NCBI GenBank assembly: GCA_009801085.1
Contig: VNWV01000043.1
Location: forward strand, 1-64,000
Direction of reading: 5' to 3'
Length of the DNA: 64,000 bases
From: Lasiodiplodia sp. COLG20
Lineage: Eukaryota > Ascomycota > Dothideomycetes > Botryosphaeriales > Botryosphaeriaceae
Part shown: positions 55,101 through 64,000 of the stretch, piece by piece
How positions within the stretch are numbered: the stretch's first letter is position 1
How the letters are laid out: each line of letters begins with the position of its first letter
The notes under the pieces: generated by a model
The model's database searches: none
Told to the model about the DNA's origin: nothing
What the model saw: only the letters and a program-made list of their open reading frames with translations
Translations under genes and position numbers: made by a program

Positions 55101-57029
55101 TGCTTCGAGCGTAATTGGTGACGGATGGCTAGGGGTGAGGGGTAACTATGCTATATAGCCGACATTGAGTGAAACAGGCTCTGGGTGCTTGGCCAAAGTT
55201 TCGGACATTGCCACTTGAGACACTTGTCTGCGCCAAAGCATTCATTATCAGATTCCTGGGTGTATGGATTCCAGCCTGCCGTGCTATTCTAGGATGGCAG
55301 AGCCTCGTCCGTTAGGTCTAATCAGCGGTACTGCTTGGGCTCTGCTGTGAGCGAGGGAGAAATCACCCGTAAACCCGAAATAGGGAAAGCGCTACCTGCT
55401 CGTCTCCCGGAACGGATGTGAGCGAGTGGGTGATTAGAGCACACTCCAGGGCTCTGCACATCGAGCCACACTCGAAGGAAAGTCGGCACACGACGGTGGA
55501 GTCCAAATTATCAGCCTAGGGCGGGCAAAGCCACTTTAGGATGCAGTCCAGAAACGGTGCTGGACAATAAAGCTATGACCGTACAGCTCTCTCAGCGCGA
55601 TCGCCTGCCCACTGAACCTATCGGGAGCACGGCCGACAGATCTCAACTGACCGAGCTGGCCCCACAGCAGAACGTTAGGGGACCGAGCAGAAGGAAAACA
55701 ACGAGATGAGATCTCGTCCAGTCAAGAGAGGAGGAGGAGGCCCTACTGTGGCAACTGCGGGTCAAACATACCGCCTCGTTGTTGCATGGTGCAGCACATC
55801 TCCGCGGCCACCGTCGAGTGGTACAAGTTGGATCGGTGGTACTGTGCGGCGAAATCCAGCAAGGCAACATGTATTTACAGGCGAAAAGGGTGCAGATCGC
55901 AGCGAGTCTGTGGCGTGGAACACCTCACTCTATTCGGATCACCGAGAGCAGGAGCGGCCTCCGGAGCACATCCAAGGCTCTCTCAAATTTGTAATTTTTC
56001 TTGAGTGGCGATGGAAGATCGCCAGCCCCTACGGTTTCGGTGGGCGGCCGGCTATCGCACATGGCCACACTTGGCACGGTTGCGGATGAACATTGTCCGT
56101 CAGCTGTACGCAATGCAGCGGACGAGAGACTTGGCGGACGAAGTGTAGGTCGCAGACAGGAGCAGCTGCTGGCAGCGAATAGGAAGGCCCGGGAGACGGG
56201 CAGAAGGTTGGGACTTACCGTGGAAATACACAGAAGGCGCGCCGCCCGGCAGAGCGGCTGTCGACGCTGTCCTCCAGCAGGAGATCAAACAATGCGGCTT
56301 GACGACGTGCCGCGGCACTGCTGCTGGCCTTCCGAGGTCGCGACGGGCGGACTGCTGGTCTTGGTCAGTACGTCAGGGCAGCGCGAAACCCCGCAACTGC
56401 TGCTGCCTTCGCCTCGCGGTTCCTCTTCAAGACGACGACAGAGCGATCGGGCGGTGCGTCCGGGCGTGGCTCCGGCCCTTCTTATCATCTGGCCCGCCGT
56501 TGAGGCCACTGACGCGCGCCTCATACCGCCATCGCGCCCCACTAGGCCCTGCCGTGGTTCTCAGCGCCAGTGCCGGCCGGACCCAGCAGTGCCCCCTCCT
56601 GCCACCCGGCTCGTACCGCCCAAATAGATCCCTCCGCTAGCTTACCCGCCAAACAATCCACCACATGCGATTACCACTAATGCGACAGGCGTACATCTGA
56701 GAATTGCTAGCACCCTCCCCACCAAGCCCAGCTCGCGCGTTTCTCAGCGCGCGTCATCTCGTCCGATTGCGACAGCTAGCTGCGAAACTTGCTTTTTCCG
56801 TCCTCTCTTGGGGCACCTTTCTTTTCCGGCCATGCTAGCGGGGGGAAGTGGACAATGCCCCGGAAGCTGCATGATGCCTCTTGCCAGCGATCCGTCCTGG
56901 CCGCCAAGGAGGGCTAAGGAAGTCTATTTTGATAACTCGGTCATGGAACGATTGGAACGAACAGAACTGTCAACATTCACCCGCCTTGTTCTTACTTTAA
57001 TGAGCGGGCACCGCATTATGCAACTAGCA
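52126..57029. other. 4.9-kb stretch with no supported gene
   Basis: Composition is balanced and no RIP-like bias is seen. I find no frame with a recognisable domain and no clear exon series on either strand. Longer frames (for example plus strand at 56001-56627, minus strand at 54149-54703) are Arg/Pro/Ser-rich and overlap open frames on the other strand. Non-coding RNA or lineage-specific genes with many introns cannot be excluded. Confidence 0.45.
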
Positions 57030-59872
57030 TCATCTGTACTGTTTGTCTGGCGGCACCGCGTCGAGCTCGTCAGGCCGCATCGGGCCCTGCGGCTGCTCCA
57101 GTCGCCAGTGGCCCCACGCCTCGTCATTCGGCGAGAGGAAGTCCATCTGCCCAGCATGCGTGTTGCCCTCGGTAAACCCGGGAAAATGCGAGAAGCTCAT
57201 TCGAGCCGTGTCCGGCACTTGCGATGTGGCTGCCATCCATGCGTTCGGCGTTATGTTCCCGTACATGGCGGGCGCCGAGCCCGGCAATGACGAGCCACCC
57301 ACACCCACCTGGTTGTCCTGGCTCGGAAAGGGCCACGCGCTGAGATCGCCTTGCGGAGTGAAGAGCCCGTTAGCTTCATGGACACCTGAGTCCGAGTGGT
57401 TGTCTGCTAATGACGGGATACTGCCCACGCTCAGTCTCACTTGAGGCACCGAGCCTGATCCTTCCGATCTCCGCAGCGGCGGCGTTGGCCGGTGATCGGG
57501 TCGCTGCCTTCGTTTGGGCGCGTTCTGAATCGTGTCATCTTCGGTGCTCTGCCGCGACGCTGGCACGACCGAAGCCTCGCGCTGTGGGCTTGACTGAGAT
57601 ATCTCGGCCAGGACGTGCTGCAGCACAAGACACATGCGTTCGGCTGGCGCAAAGATTCCAGACATCTCCTGAAGCGATACCGCCATGCACTTCAGGTACT
57701 TCAGGATGTGGTTGCGTTCCTTGACATCCTTGACAAAAGCAAGATCTGCGACCAGCGTCGTACAGGCAGTCCCCTGCTGATCGTTAGCGTTGTTGCACTT
57801 CCCGCCGTCGGACCTGCGACACACTTACCGCAGTTTGCATTGCGGCGCAGAAAATCTGCTTGGCGCTGAACCGCTGCCTGTAGTGCCAGAAATTCTTGAC
57901 GACGGCTATTGCGTGGCCAGTGCAAGCCCTACGGGCTGCCGTGACAACGGCATCCCCAGACAGGTCCTTGGCGTCCGGGGAGACAGAGTCCTCGTAGCGT
58001 GTAAAAGAACGGCGGATCTGGATGTGGACCGAGTGGTATTGCTGGTGCAGGACGAAGAAGGATCTGGGCGCCGTTTGAATATTCGTTGGCTCCCATTTCA
58101 ACGCGTCGGGCAAGCGAGAGTACCAGCTATTCAGCTCCCGGTCCAGAGCAACCAAGGACTTGTAGGCAGTGCGGTCGAAACCTCCGCCAGAGACCGCAGT
58201 CGCCTCCCTGTTTTCTGCTGCCTTGCCCGCAATCTCCATCAAGTCGATCAGCGCCTCGTAAATCTGCGTCTCGAGGGAGAGCTCCGGTCCGTTGGGCAAA
58301 CAGGTCCCGAGTCGCTCAAATCGCTTGGCCAGAGCGTAGACCTCCAGGTCGGAGCTCTTTATTGCTGTGGGTCTCCCCAGAAACAGAGACCAGTATTTGT
58401 CGAATATTACACTACACAGGGTCAGCATGAGGCGAAGGCTACAGGGAGTAGGTCGTACCAGGCCCACAAGGTCATGTGCCGCACATCAACCTCGCGCTCC
58501 GACAGGCCTGACGAGCGCGTTTCTAGATGGAGACCGATATCAAAGGCTAGTCTGACGCCCATGCCAGAGTAGAGCCAGCCGGTATGATCGCGTCCCACGC
58601 TACATTCGCAGTTCGCAAGCAGGAGGAGGGCTTGGACTTGGGGAATCCCGCCCGGTCGTTCTAGCTCAACATCAAGCATGTATTTTGCCTCGCGGTGGAA
58701 AGTACTCTCTCTTGGCTCAAGCGCGATTCTTTGGATGTCGGGCCGCGTTTTGTCGGCATAGCGGAAACCAACGGCAAGGATGCAAATGTGCAGGAAAGGA
58801 GAGTAAAATTGCGATGCACCGTGCTCGTAGTCGTCGAGGAAAGCTTCTTTGTGGATGACGTGAAGAACGGCGTTGAAATGCTCCCAAAACAGGTCCATGA
58901 GGTGATCGTGCGTCTCCTGCGAGAGCAGTCGGATCGTCTTGGTGGCTCGCCGCGCATGCTCGACAATTTCGGACGTCTTTGAAGCTGCTGCCTTGTCCGA
59001 TGGGAGGTGGCAGTTCATGAGCGAGCCAAAGAAGCGCACGCTTCCGCTGGTCTGGTCGATTCCCAGGTGGCCTCTCGGGGCGAGCAGTTGGCTGACCAGA
59101 CTCTGGCTCTCGTCCGACGGGTCCAGCAGACGTGGAGACGAACCCGGTCGAGCGGCTGACAGATAATGGCCGGGCTGGTCTGCACCGTCGTCCGACTCGC
59201 TGAAGGAGGCATTGTCGGACTGGGCAGGCTCCTGTCGACTGTGCCGGTCCTCGGATCCAGGGAGTCCGGGCCTGATGCGCGGAGGGTGGATGGCTGGCGG
59301 CGGCTCCTCCCCTTTGCTCCTGAGCAGGTCCTCCAGCACGGCGATGCGCTCCGTCAACGAGGCCACATAGGCGCGCGAAATAGGCCTGTTGAGCGTCAGA
59401 AAAGCTGCGCCTCCCGGGGTCTCGAGACTCACTTGCGACGTTCGTCATCATTCCGGATGATGCATTCGGCGCCGGTGCGCTTGCAATTGAAACATTCCGT
59501 GTCGCCAGGGCGCACCACGCACTGGAGCGAAGCGTCAGCATTCAAGGGGCGGTCGAGGGAGGCAGGGGAGGCACGCACGCGGATGCGGCGGTCGCGACAG
59601 GAGGCACAAGCTATGGAGGCGCGATGGCGCGGGCGCTTGGCGGGCTGCTGGTTCGCACTGTGGTAGTCGGCGGGGGCCGCAAAGGCGGCGGCGTTGGGGT
59701 TGGCTTGTGAGGGTTGCATGTCCTGGGACTGGAGGGCTGGCTGCTCGGCGGGCTGGGGCAGCTGCGGGATAGCTATACAAGGCTCGCGGAATGGATGCGG
59801 CTCAGGGAGCGTCGCCACCATCTGCTGACCGTCCTGGCTCGCACGCGGCGGGGCCCCATGGGGGGATGTCAT
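57030..59872 (-). CDS. Large Zn2Cys6 fungal transcription factor (NirA-like architecture)
   Basis: Nuclear regulator in at least five exons. The first in-frame ATG is at 59872 (MTSPHGAPPRASQDGQQMVA); the frame is open further upstream but has no ATG. A zinc cluster at about residues 85-120 is split by an intron: ACASCRDRRIR joins CVVRPGDTECFNCKRTGAEC, giving C-X2-C-X6-C-X8-C-X2-C-X6-C. A short coiled-coil linker follows (ISRAYVASLTERIAVLEDLL). The fungal-specific domain includes HFNAVLHVIHKEAFLDDYEH, FLHICILAVGFRYADKTRPD and GWLYSGMGVRLAFDIGLHLE. A later exon gives FDKYWSLFLGRPTAIKSSDL. The C-terminal ~170 residues are Ser/Pro/Asn-rich, likely an activation region. The overall layout resembles NirA-type regulators, but the target genes are unknown. 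Confidence 0.9.
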
Positions 59873-60410
59873 TGCAAAAGGCGACGCCCTGGCGGTTGGT
59901 CGAGCCGTGGGCGTGCGGGAGGCAGGCGAGACAGGCGGCAGCACGCACGCAGATTGGCCCTGTCCGGCGATCGGCGCAGCGAAGCCCGGATCTCCCCAGG
60001 CAGACAACGTGGGAGCGTTGACGGGCAGGTGGCGAGCGCAGATGCAGCCCTGGCCGGCGCCGAGTCAGGACGGCCTGCCATTTGGCTTCCGCGCCGCCCA
60101 CCGCCCGGGGCCCGCTCGCCATTCGGCTCGCTCGCCGCCCTGTCGACTTGTACCTTCAATCAGCCCACTTGCACGACTCGTGTCTGATCGCCCCACCATC
60201 CCTCCTGTCTGCGCCCATCGCCACACCTCACGCCGTCTGAACTTTAATCCAAATAAGCAGCAGGGTCTCGCATGCAATTGGCCGGCCAGAGATCGTCAAC
60301 GCTTTCAGAATGCTATCCCACGTGGCAAAATAATACATGACGTCCTGTCCCATCCCCCCGCTACTGCAGCCTCGCCTGCCTCGTCGTCTGCTGCCCTAGA
60401 TTGGACGCCG
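59873..60410. other. Promoter region of the Zn2Cys6 gene
   Basis: About 540 bp between the regulator's ATG and the stop of the downstream-lying peptidase on the same strand. It is C-rich on the plus strand. An open antisense frame through it has no domain. Confidence 0.45.
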
Positions 60411-62233
60411 TCAGCTCGCACCAGCCACGGGGCCCGCTTGGAACATGCCTTGAGCCCGCTGCCCAAACTCGGCAACCCATGCCTTCACGAAGCGTGCCTC
60501 GCTGGCCTGCGCCTCGGCCACCGGCGCCGGCGGCAAGTCCGCCGTCGTCTCGTTCGGGAAAAGTCCGTTCTCGTCCCAGTGGTGCACCGCTTTGCCCGCG
60601 ATGAGGATGAACGGCTCACTGGCTGTCGACGTCCGGTTCGGCGCCGCGAACGCGTGCGGAGTTGCCGCTCGCCAAGGGTCCGCCTCTCCGTCGACGATGG
60701 CGAGCCGCGGGTAGCTGATACCGTATCCGCCGTACTTGTTGATCGCCTCGACGTCCGCCGCCGTTGTGATGTTGAACGCGTCTCGGCAGATCATCATGTT
60801 GTAGTCAATGTCAATCAAACGCGAGATCAGAGGTAGTTGTGTGCTTGGCACGCCGCTCCCTGCATGCGCCAAAGACCCTGTGTGAGCATAAATCACTGGC
60901 CCGGAAAATCAGCAGACTAACCTGTTTGGAGATAACCCCACCTGTGGTCGCTACTGTCAGCACCGGAAAGCATGCCGAGTCATCAGCCACTTACTGCGTG
61001 CAGTACTGGTACGGCCAAGCGCGCCATGTTTGCGAAATGTCGTCCTGAGCATAGAAAGTGGCGTTGTGGTTCGTAAAGCACTCATCTTGCGTCTGCCGAC
61101 ACTGCGAAACCTCGGTCAGATTGACGTAGCCGATGTAGTTGAGCATTCTGCTACTGAGGCTCGACGCTTCATCGGCGTAGCCGCCGACGCGGATCAGCTC
61201 CTCGACTTCCGGCCGCAGCGCAGCCGTGTCGGGGTACAGCAGCGAGTCCGAGGTAAGGTTGCTGCAGTACTCAAACACCGAGGGATCCGACGCGGCGGGG
61301 TCCCAGTTGAGGCTCTGCCACCCAGCAATGCCGTAGCTCAAGACGTTGGCAAAATCATCATCATAGGTAAGATTACCGAGGCCAAAGGCTTCCTTGAGCT
61401 GCGTCTTGTACCCAGCGTCGGCTTGGCCAATCAGGATGTTGTCAACAACGTGCGTCAGCTTCTGCAGGGTGCTGATGCAGTCAGGAGGCCCGTACAGCCT
61501 CTGGGCTTCATAGTACTGCCAGTAGTCATAGATGGCCTCAGTGACGCCCGATGAAGAAATGGCACCCCAGAAGGTCTGGGGATAGAGCTTGCGGAGGAAG
61601 GCCACGAAAGCCCCAGCGTAAGAGCCGCCGTAGGCGATCCAGGGGGTGCTGGAAGGGCTCAGGTCATAGTCCTCCAAGCCTTCGAACACGACGTGCTCTG
61701 CAAAGTACTGCGTATCCTTCAAAGCCTGGTCGGTGGTTAAGAAGCGCAGGCTTTCGGTCGTCAGATCCGACACGGGCCAGCTTTCACCGTAGTAACGGTG
61801 CTCCAAGATGACGCCGAGCCCACCCGTGGCATTAGCTAGTTGGGCGACAATGCCCTTTTGCAGATAGGGAAAACGGTCCTCACCGCTCGTTTCGCCACTT
61901 GCAAGCACAATGACTGGCCCGCCGGGTTGGTAGTACGTGGCGTCGAACCAGTAACGGAGCGGGAAGGTGCCGTTGGCGTGGGGCTCGTACAACGACTCGT
62001 TGTGGAAGTGGTCAATTGGGACGGAAATGTTGTAGGCGGGATACAGAGCCGACGCATCACGGCGGTCGAGCCGAACAGCGTCAGGCGGAGAGCGAACCTG
62101 GCGGGCGGTAAGCGGATGGGTGGGGCGAAGCGGGCGCTGAGCAGCTGACCTGTTTGCGCAATTCGCGAATGGGCAGCGATGTGCGCAAGGCCTGTGCTTG
62201 AGCCGCCAGGCAGAGCAGGCCGGTGAGAAACAT
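60411..62233 (-). CDS. Secreted S28 serine carboxypeptidase (prolyl carboxypeptidase-like)
   Basis: Extracellular or vacuolar acid peptidase of family S28, removing residues after proline. The ATG at 62233 gives the signal peptide MFLTGLLCLAAQAQALR; an intron then leads to VRSPPDAVRLDRRDASALYP. The catalytic Ser is in IAYGGSYAGAFVAFLRKLYP (GxSYxG), the catalytic Asp is in IVDGEADPWRAATPHAF, and the catalytic His is in GKAVHHWDENGLFP. Supporting motifs are VPIDHFHNESLYEPHANGTF, GGPVIVLASGE and GVILEHRYYGESWPVSDL. Near the 3' half a 20-nt exon (60922-60941), encoding WGYLQT, is flanked by introns at about 60942-60991 and 60877-60921. Including it rebuilds WGYLQTGSGVPSTQLPLISR. The gene is complete, with many N-glycosylation sequons. 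Confidence 0.92.
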
Positions 62234-62800
62234 GGCGGCGGGTGAGGACGTGATGGCGACGGCGGGCAGAGGCGGGATTTTGTAGTGGTTTCGATGTTGG
62301 TGATGGACATGGCTGCTGCTAGTAGCAAGATGGAAGGTGCGTGTCAAGCTTTTGCCGAGAGGGCAGGTGGCTAGCCGCAGAGAGAAGGTGGCCGAGCCCT
62401 GGTGTAGATCCACAGAGCGCCGCATGTGCCGCCGGCCTGGTGGCGGGAGCGCGCTATCTGCATTCTGCCTCAGGCACCCTCCTACCCATCTCGGCTAGGT
62501 AGATGGCGCGTGTCTCTGGGAGTCCGGGCCGCGCTGCAGCAGCCACCGGCCCGTCAAACATCGGCATGCGGGCAGCGGATACACCAACGTCCTCCCTTCG
62601 TCGGCGGGAGAAAGGGTCACGCATGCGAGTCGCTGCTCGACGGATATGTCAACGATCCGACCGGCAATGCCGGGCCGCTCACTGCTCCCCGCAACCCCGC
62701 CTTGTAAGCGTTCAACCCTCGGATACTTCTCAGTGTCTCCCAAGTACCTATATCCCACCCTCGCCTCTGCACCTGCGTCTGCCTACCTCTGCCGCCCATC
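62234..62800. promoter_or_regulatory. Bidirectional promoter of the peptidase and acyl-CoA ligase genes
   Basis: The 567 bp between divergent start codons must contain both promoters. I see no distinctive repeat in it. Open frames crossing it lack domain content. Confidence 0.5.
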
Positions 62801-64000
62801 ATGCCTGTCACCTCGCCCTTTGCGCCCCTCCACATCCCAGAAACAGACCTGTTGACTTACCTCTTCCCCCCTGGTCAACATGTATCTGACAAGCCGCTGT
62901 GGATTGATGCCACCAATCCCCATCACTCCCTGTCGCCGAGCCAGATGCTCCAGTGGATCAAGAGGCTGGCCGTCGGACTCGACAAAATTGGCTGCGCCCG
63001 CGGTCAGGTGGTTCTGATCTACACTCCCAATCATATCTTTGTACCTGCTGCCTACATGGCCATCGTTGGCTCCGGAAGAATATTCAGCGGAGCAAACCCC
63101 GCCTATACCGAGCCTGGTATCTCACGTTCCATTGTCGACGGCGAGTCGAAAGGAGGCTGACCCGCCGCATAGAGCTGTTGCACCAATTGAGAGACACCGG
63201 CGCACAAGTTCTTTTGGCGCATCCTTCTCTTGCCCCAACCGCCGTGTCGGCTGGTCAAAAAGCCGGCCTTGCAACCAACAAAATCTTCCTGTTTTCGGAC
63301 GTGGAGCACGAACCCCTCCATGCCGTGCGTGACTGGAGAGAAATGATTGGCTCATCCGACGAGGCAGAACTGTATCAGTGGAAGCGCATGACTGGAACCG
63401 AGCCCAAGAACACCGTAGCTACCGTGAATTACTCGTCCGGCACGACAGGTTTGCCCAAGGGAGTCTGCATATCCCACTACAGTCTCATCGCGAATGCCGA
63501 GCAGGCCATATTCATGCGCTATGCATTCAAGAAACGAACACCGGAAAGATGGGCAGGCTTCCTGCCTCTATACCATGCCTATGGCCAGCTCTACGCGAAT
63601 ATCTTGGCCCTCAAGCTGCAGGCAACCATATACATCATGAAGCAGTTTGCTTACGAGGATTTCCTCCGGCTCGTTGAGACGTACAGAATCAATTCCTTAC
63701 AGGTAGCGCCGCCTATTCTGGTCATGATGAGCAAACGTCCGGAGACAGCAAGGTACGACCTCAGCTGTCTCGGAGAGATCACATGTGGCGCAGCACCGCT
63801 TTCCAGGGAATTGGCCGACGACATCGTCAGACGTTTTACAGTCTCCCTGAAGCAGGGCTATGGCATGACGGAGTTGACTTGTGCGGCCATTGTTATGCCC
63901 GGTGGAGCCGAAGAGCTCAAAGACAAGTGAGCAATGTTCCCTGAGCACCTCTACTGAACAACTCTAACTCGGTGCGAACCAGCACCGGCTCTGTTGGCCA
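62801..64000 (+). CDS. 4-coumarate-CoA ligase-like AMP-binding enzyme (3' end outside window)
   Basis: Adenylate-forming acyl/aryl-CoA ligase. The start MPVTSPFAPLHIPETDLLTY at 62801 leads to VVLIYTPNHIFVPAAYMAIV and the intron-spanning FSGANPAYTEPELLHQLRDT (intron about 63116-63169). The ATP-binding P-loop VNYSSGTTGLPKGVCISH (about residues 195-215) is intact. It is followed by FLPLYHAYGQLYANIL, RINSLQVAPPILVMMSKRPE and the adenylation motif KQGYGMTELTCAAIV. A second intron starts at 63930 (AA|GTGAGC) and ends near 63981 (CCAG), after which NTGSVG begins a further exon cut by the window end. The C-terminal domain with the catalytic Lys is therefore not visible. Substrate could be a phenylpropanoid, fatty or polyketide-type acid. 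No PTS1 can be checked. Confidence 0.9.

Noticed and set aside
57790..58572. 260-codon plus-strand frame inside the large Zn2Cys6 gene
   Set aside because: Antisense to an exon with clear fungal-specific-domain similarity; no independent similarity.
59907..60836. 309-codon plus-strand frame over the regulator promoter and peptidase 3' end
   Set aside because: Antisense to conserved S28 sequence and composed of Arg/Pro/His-rich text with no domain.
1..64000. tRNA, rRNA, CRISPR and telomeric repeats
   Set aside because: Scanning by eye found no convincing tRNA T-loop/anticodon arrangement, no regularly spaced direct repeats and no TTAGGG arrays. tRNAscan and a tandem-repeat finder would be decisive.

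Overview
The window reads as chromosomal DNA of a filamentous ascomycete (Pezizomycotina). Genes carry many short GT-AG introns of about 45-60 nt with CTRAY-type branch points. The content is typically fungal: Zn2Cys6 regulators, an ascomycete laccase with a DSGL C-terminus, GH18 and GH43 secreted enzymes, a chitin-synthase-like GT2, Ssu72, Rrp41 and a Ted1-like phosphoesterase. The first 4.6 kb is an extremely AT-rich, gene-free block that looks like repeats mutated by RIP (repeat-induced point mutation). I cannot fix the order or species from sequence alone.

Layout. 1-4645: nested, AT-mutated inverted repeats with no surviving gene, ending about 30 bp from the first stop codon. 4672-16744: an accessory, cluster-like block with a D-2-hydroxyacid dehydrogenase, a Zn2Cys6 regulator, an intron-dense SDR, an internally deleted flavocytochrome-b2-type dehydrogenase (pseudogene), an MFS sugar transporter, an HpcH/HpaI-type 2-keto-acid aldolase and a PhyH-type dioxygenase. 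Together they suggest uptake and catabolism of a sugar acid or other hydroxy acid. The substrate is unknown, and loss of the flavocytochrome suggests the pathway is changing or decaying. 16745-20253: gene-poor, with a decayed nitrilase and a perfect hairpin.

20254-33780: conserved genes (Ssu72, Nbp2-like SH3 protein), then a carbohydrate block: GH43 arabinanase, GH18 chitinase, a GT2 chitin/hyaluronan-synthase-like enzyme and, tail to tail with it, a nucleotide-sugar 6-dehydrogenase, followed by a small secreted Ser-rich protein. The GT2/dehydrogenase/GH18 trio is the best candidate here for an undescribed polysaccharide pathway. 33781-52125: a short AT-mutated relic, a laccase with a 50-bp tandem duplication in its upstream region, a Ted1-like phosphoesterase, a second SDR, exosome subunit Rrp41 with an apparently non-AG 3' splice site, a protein with two cyclic-nucleotide-binding-like domains plus F-box/LRR, a tiny MJ1316/DUF504 protein, a low-complexity glycine-zipper protein and a DUF7053-like protein. 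52126-64000: a 4.9-kb gene-free stretch, a large Zn2Cys6 regulator, an S28 serine carboxypeptidase with a 20-nt micro-exon, and a divergent 4-coumarate-CoA-ligase-like enzyme cut by the window end.

Gene models were spliced by eye from GT-AG signals, reading frame and family similarity. Stop positions are firm, but some starts (noted in the entries) are not.
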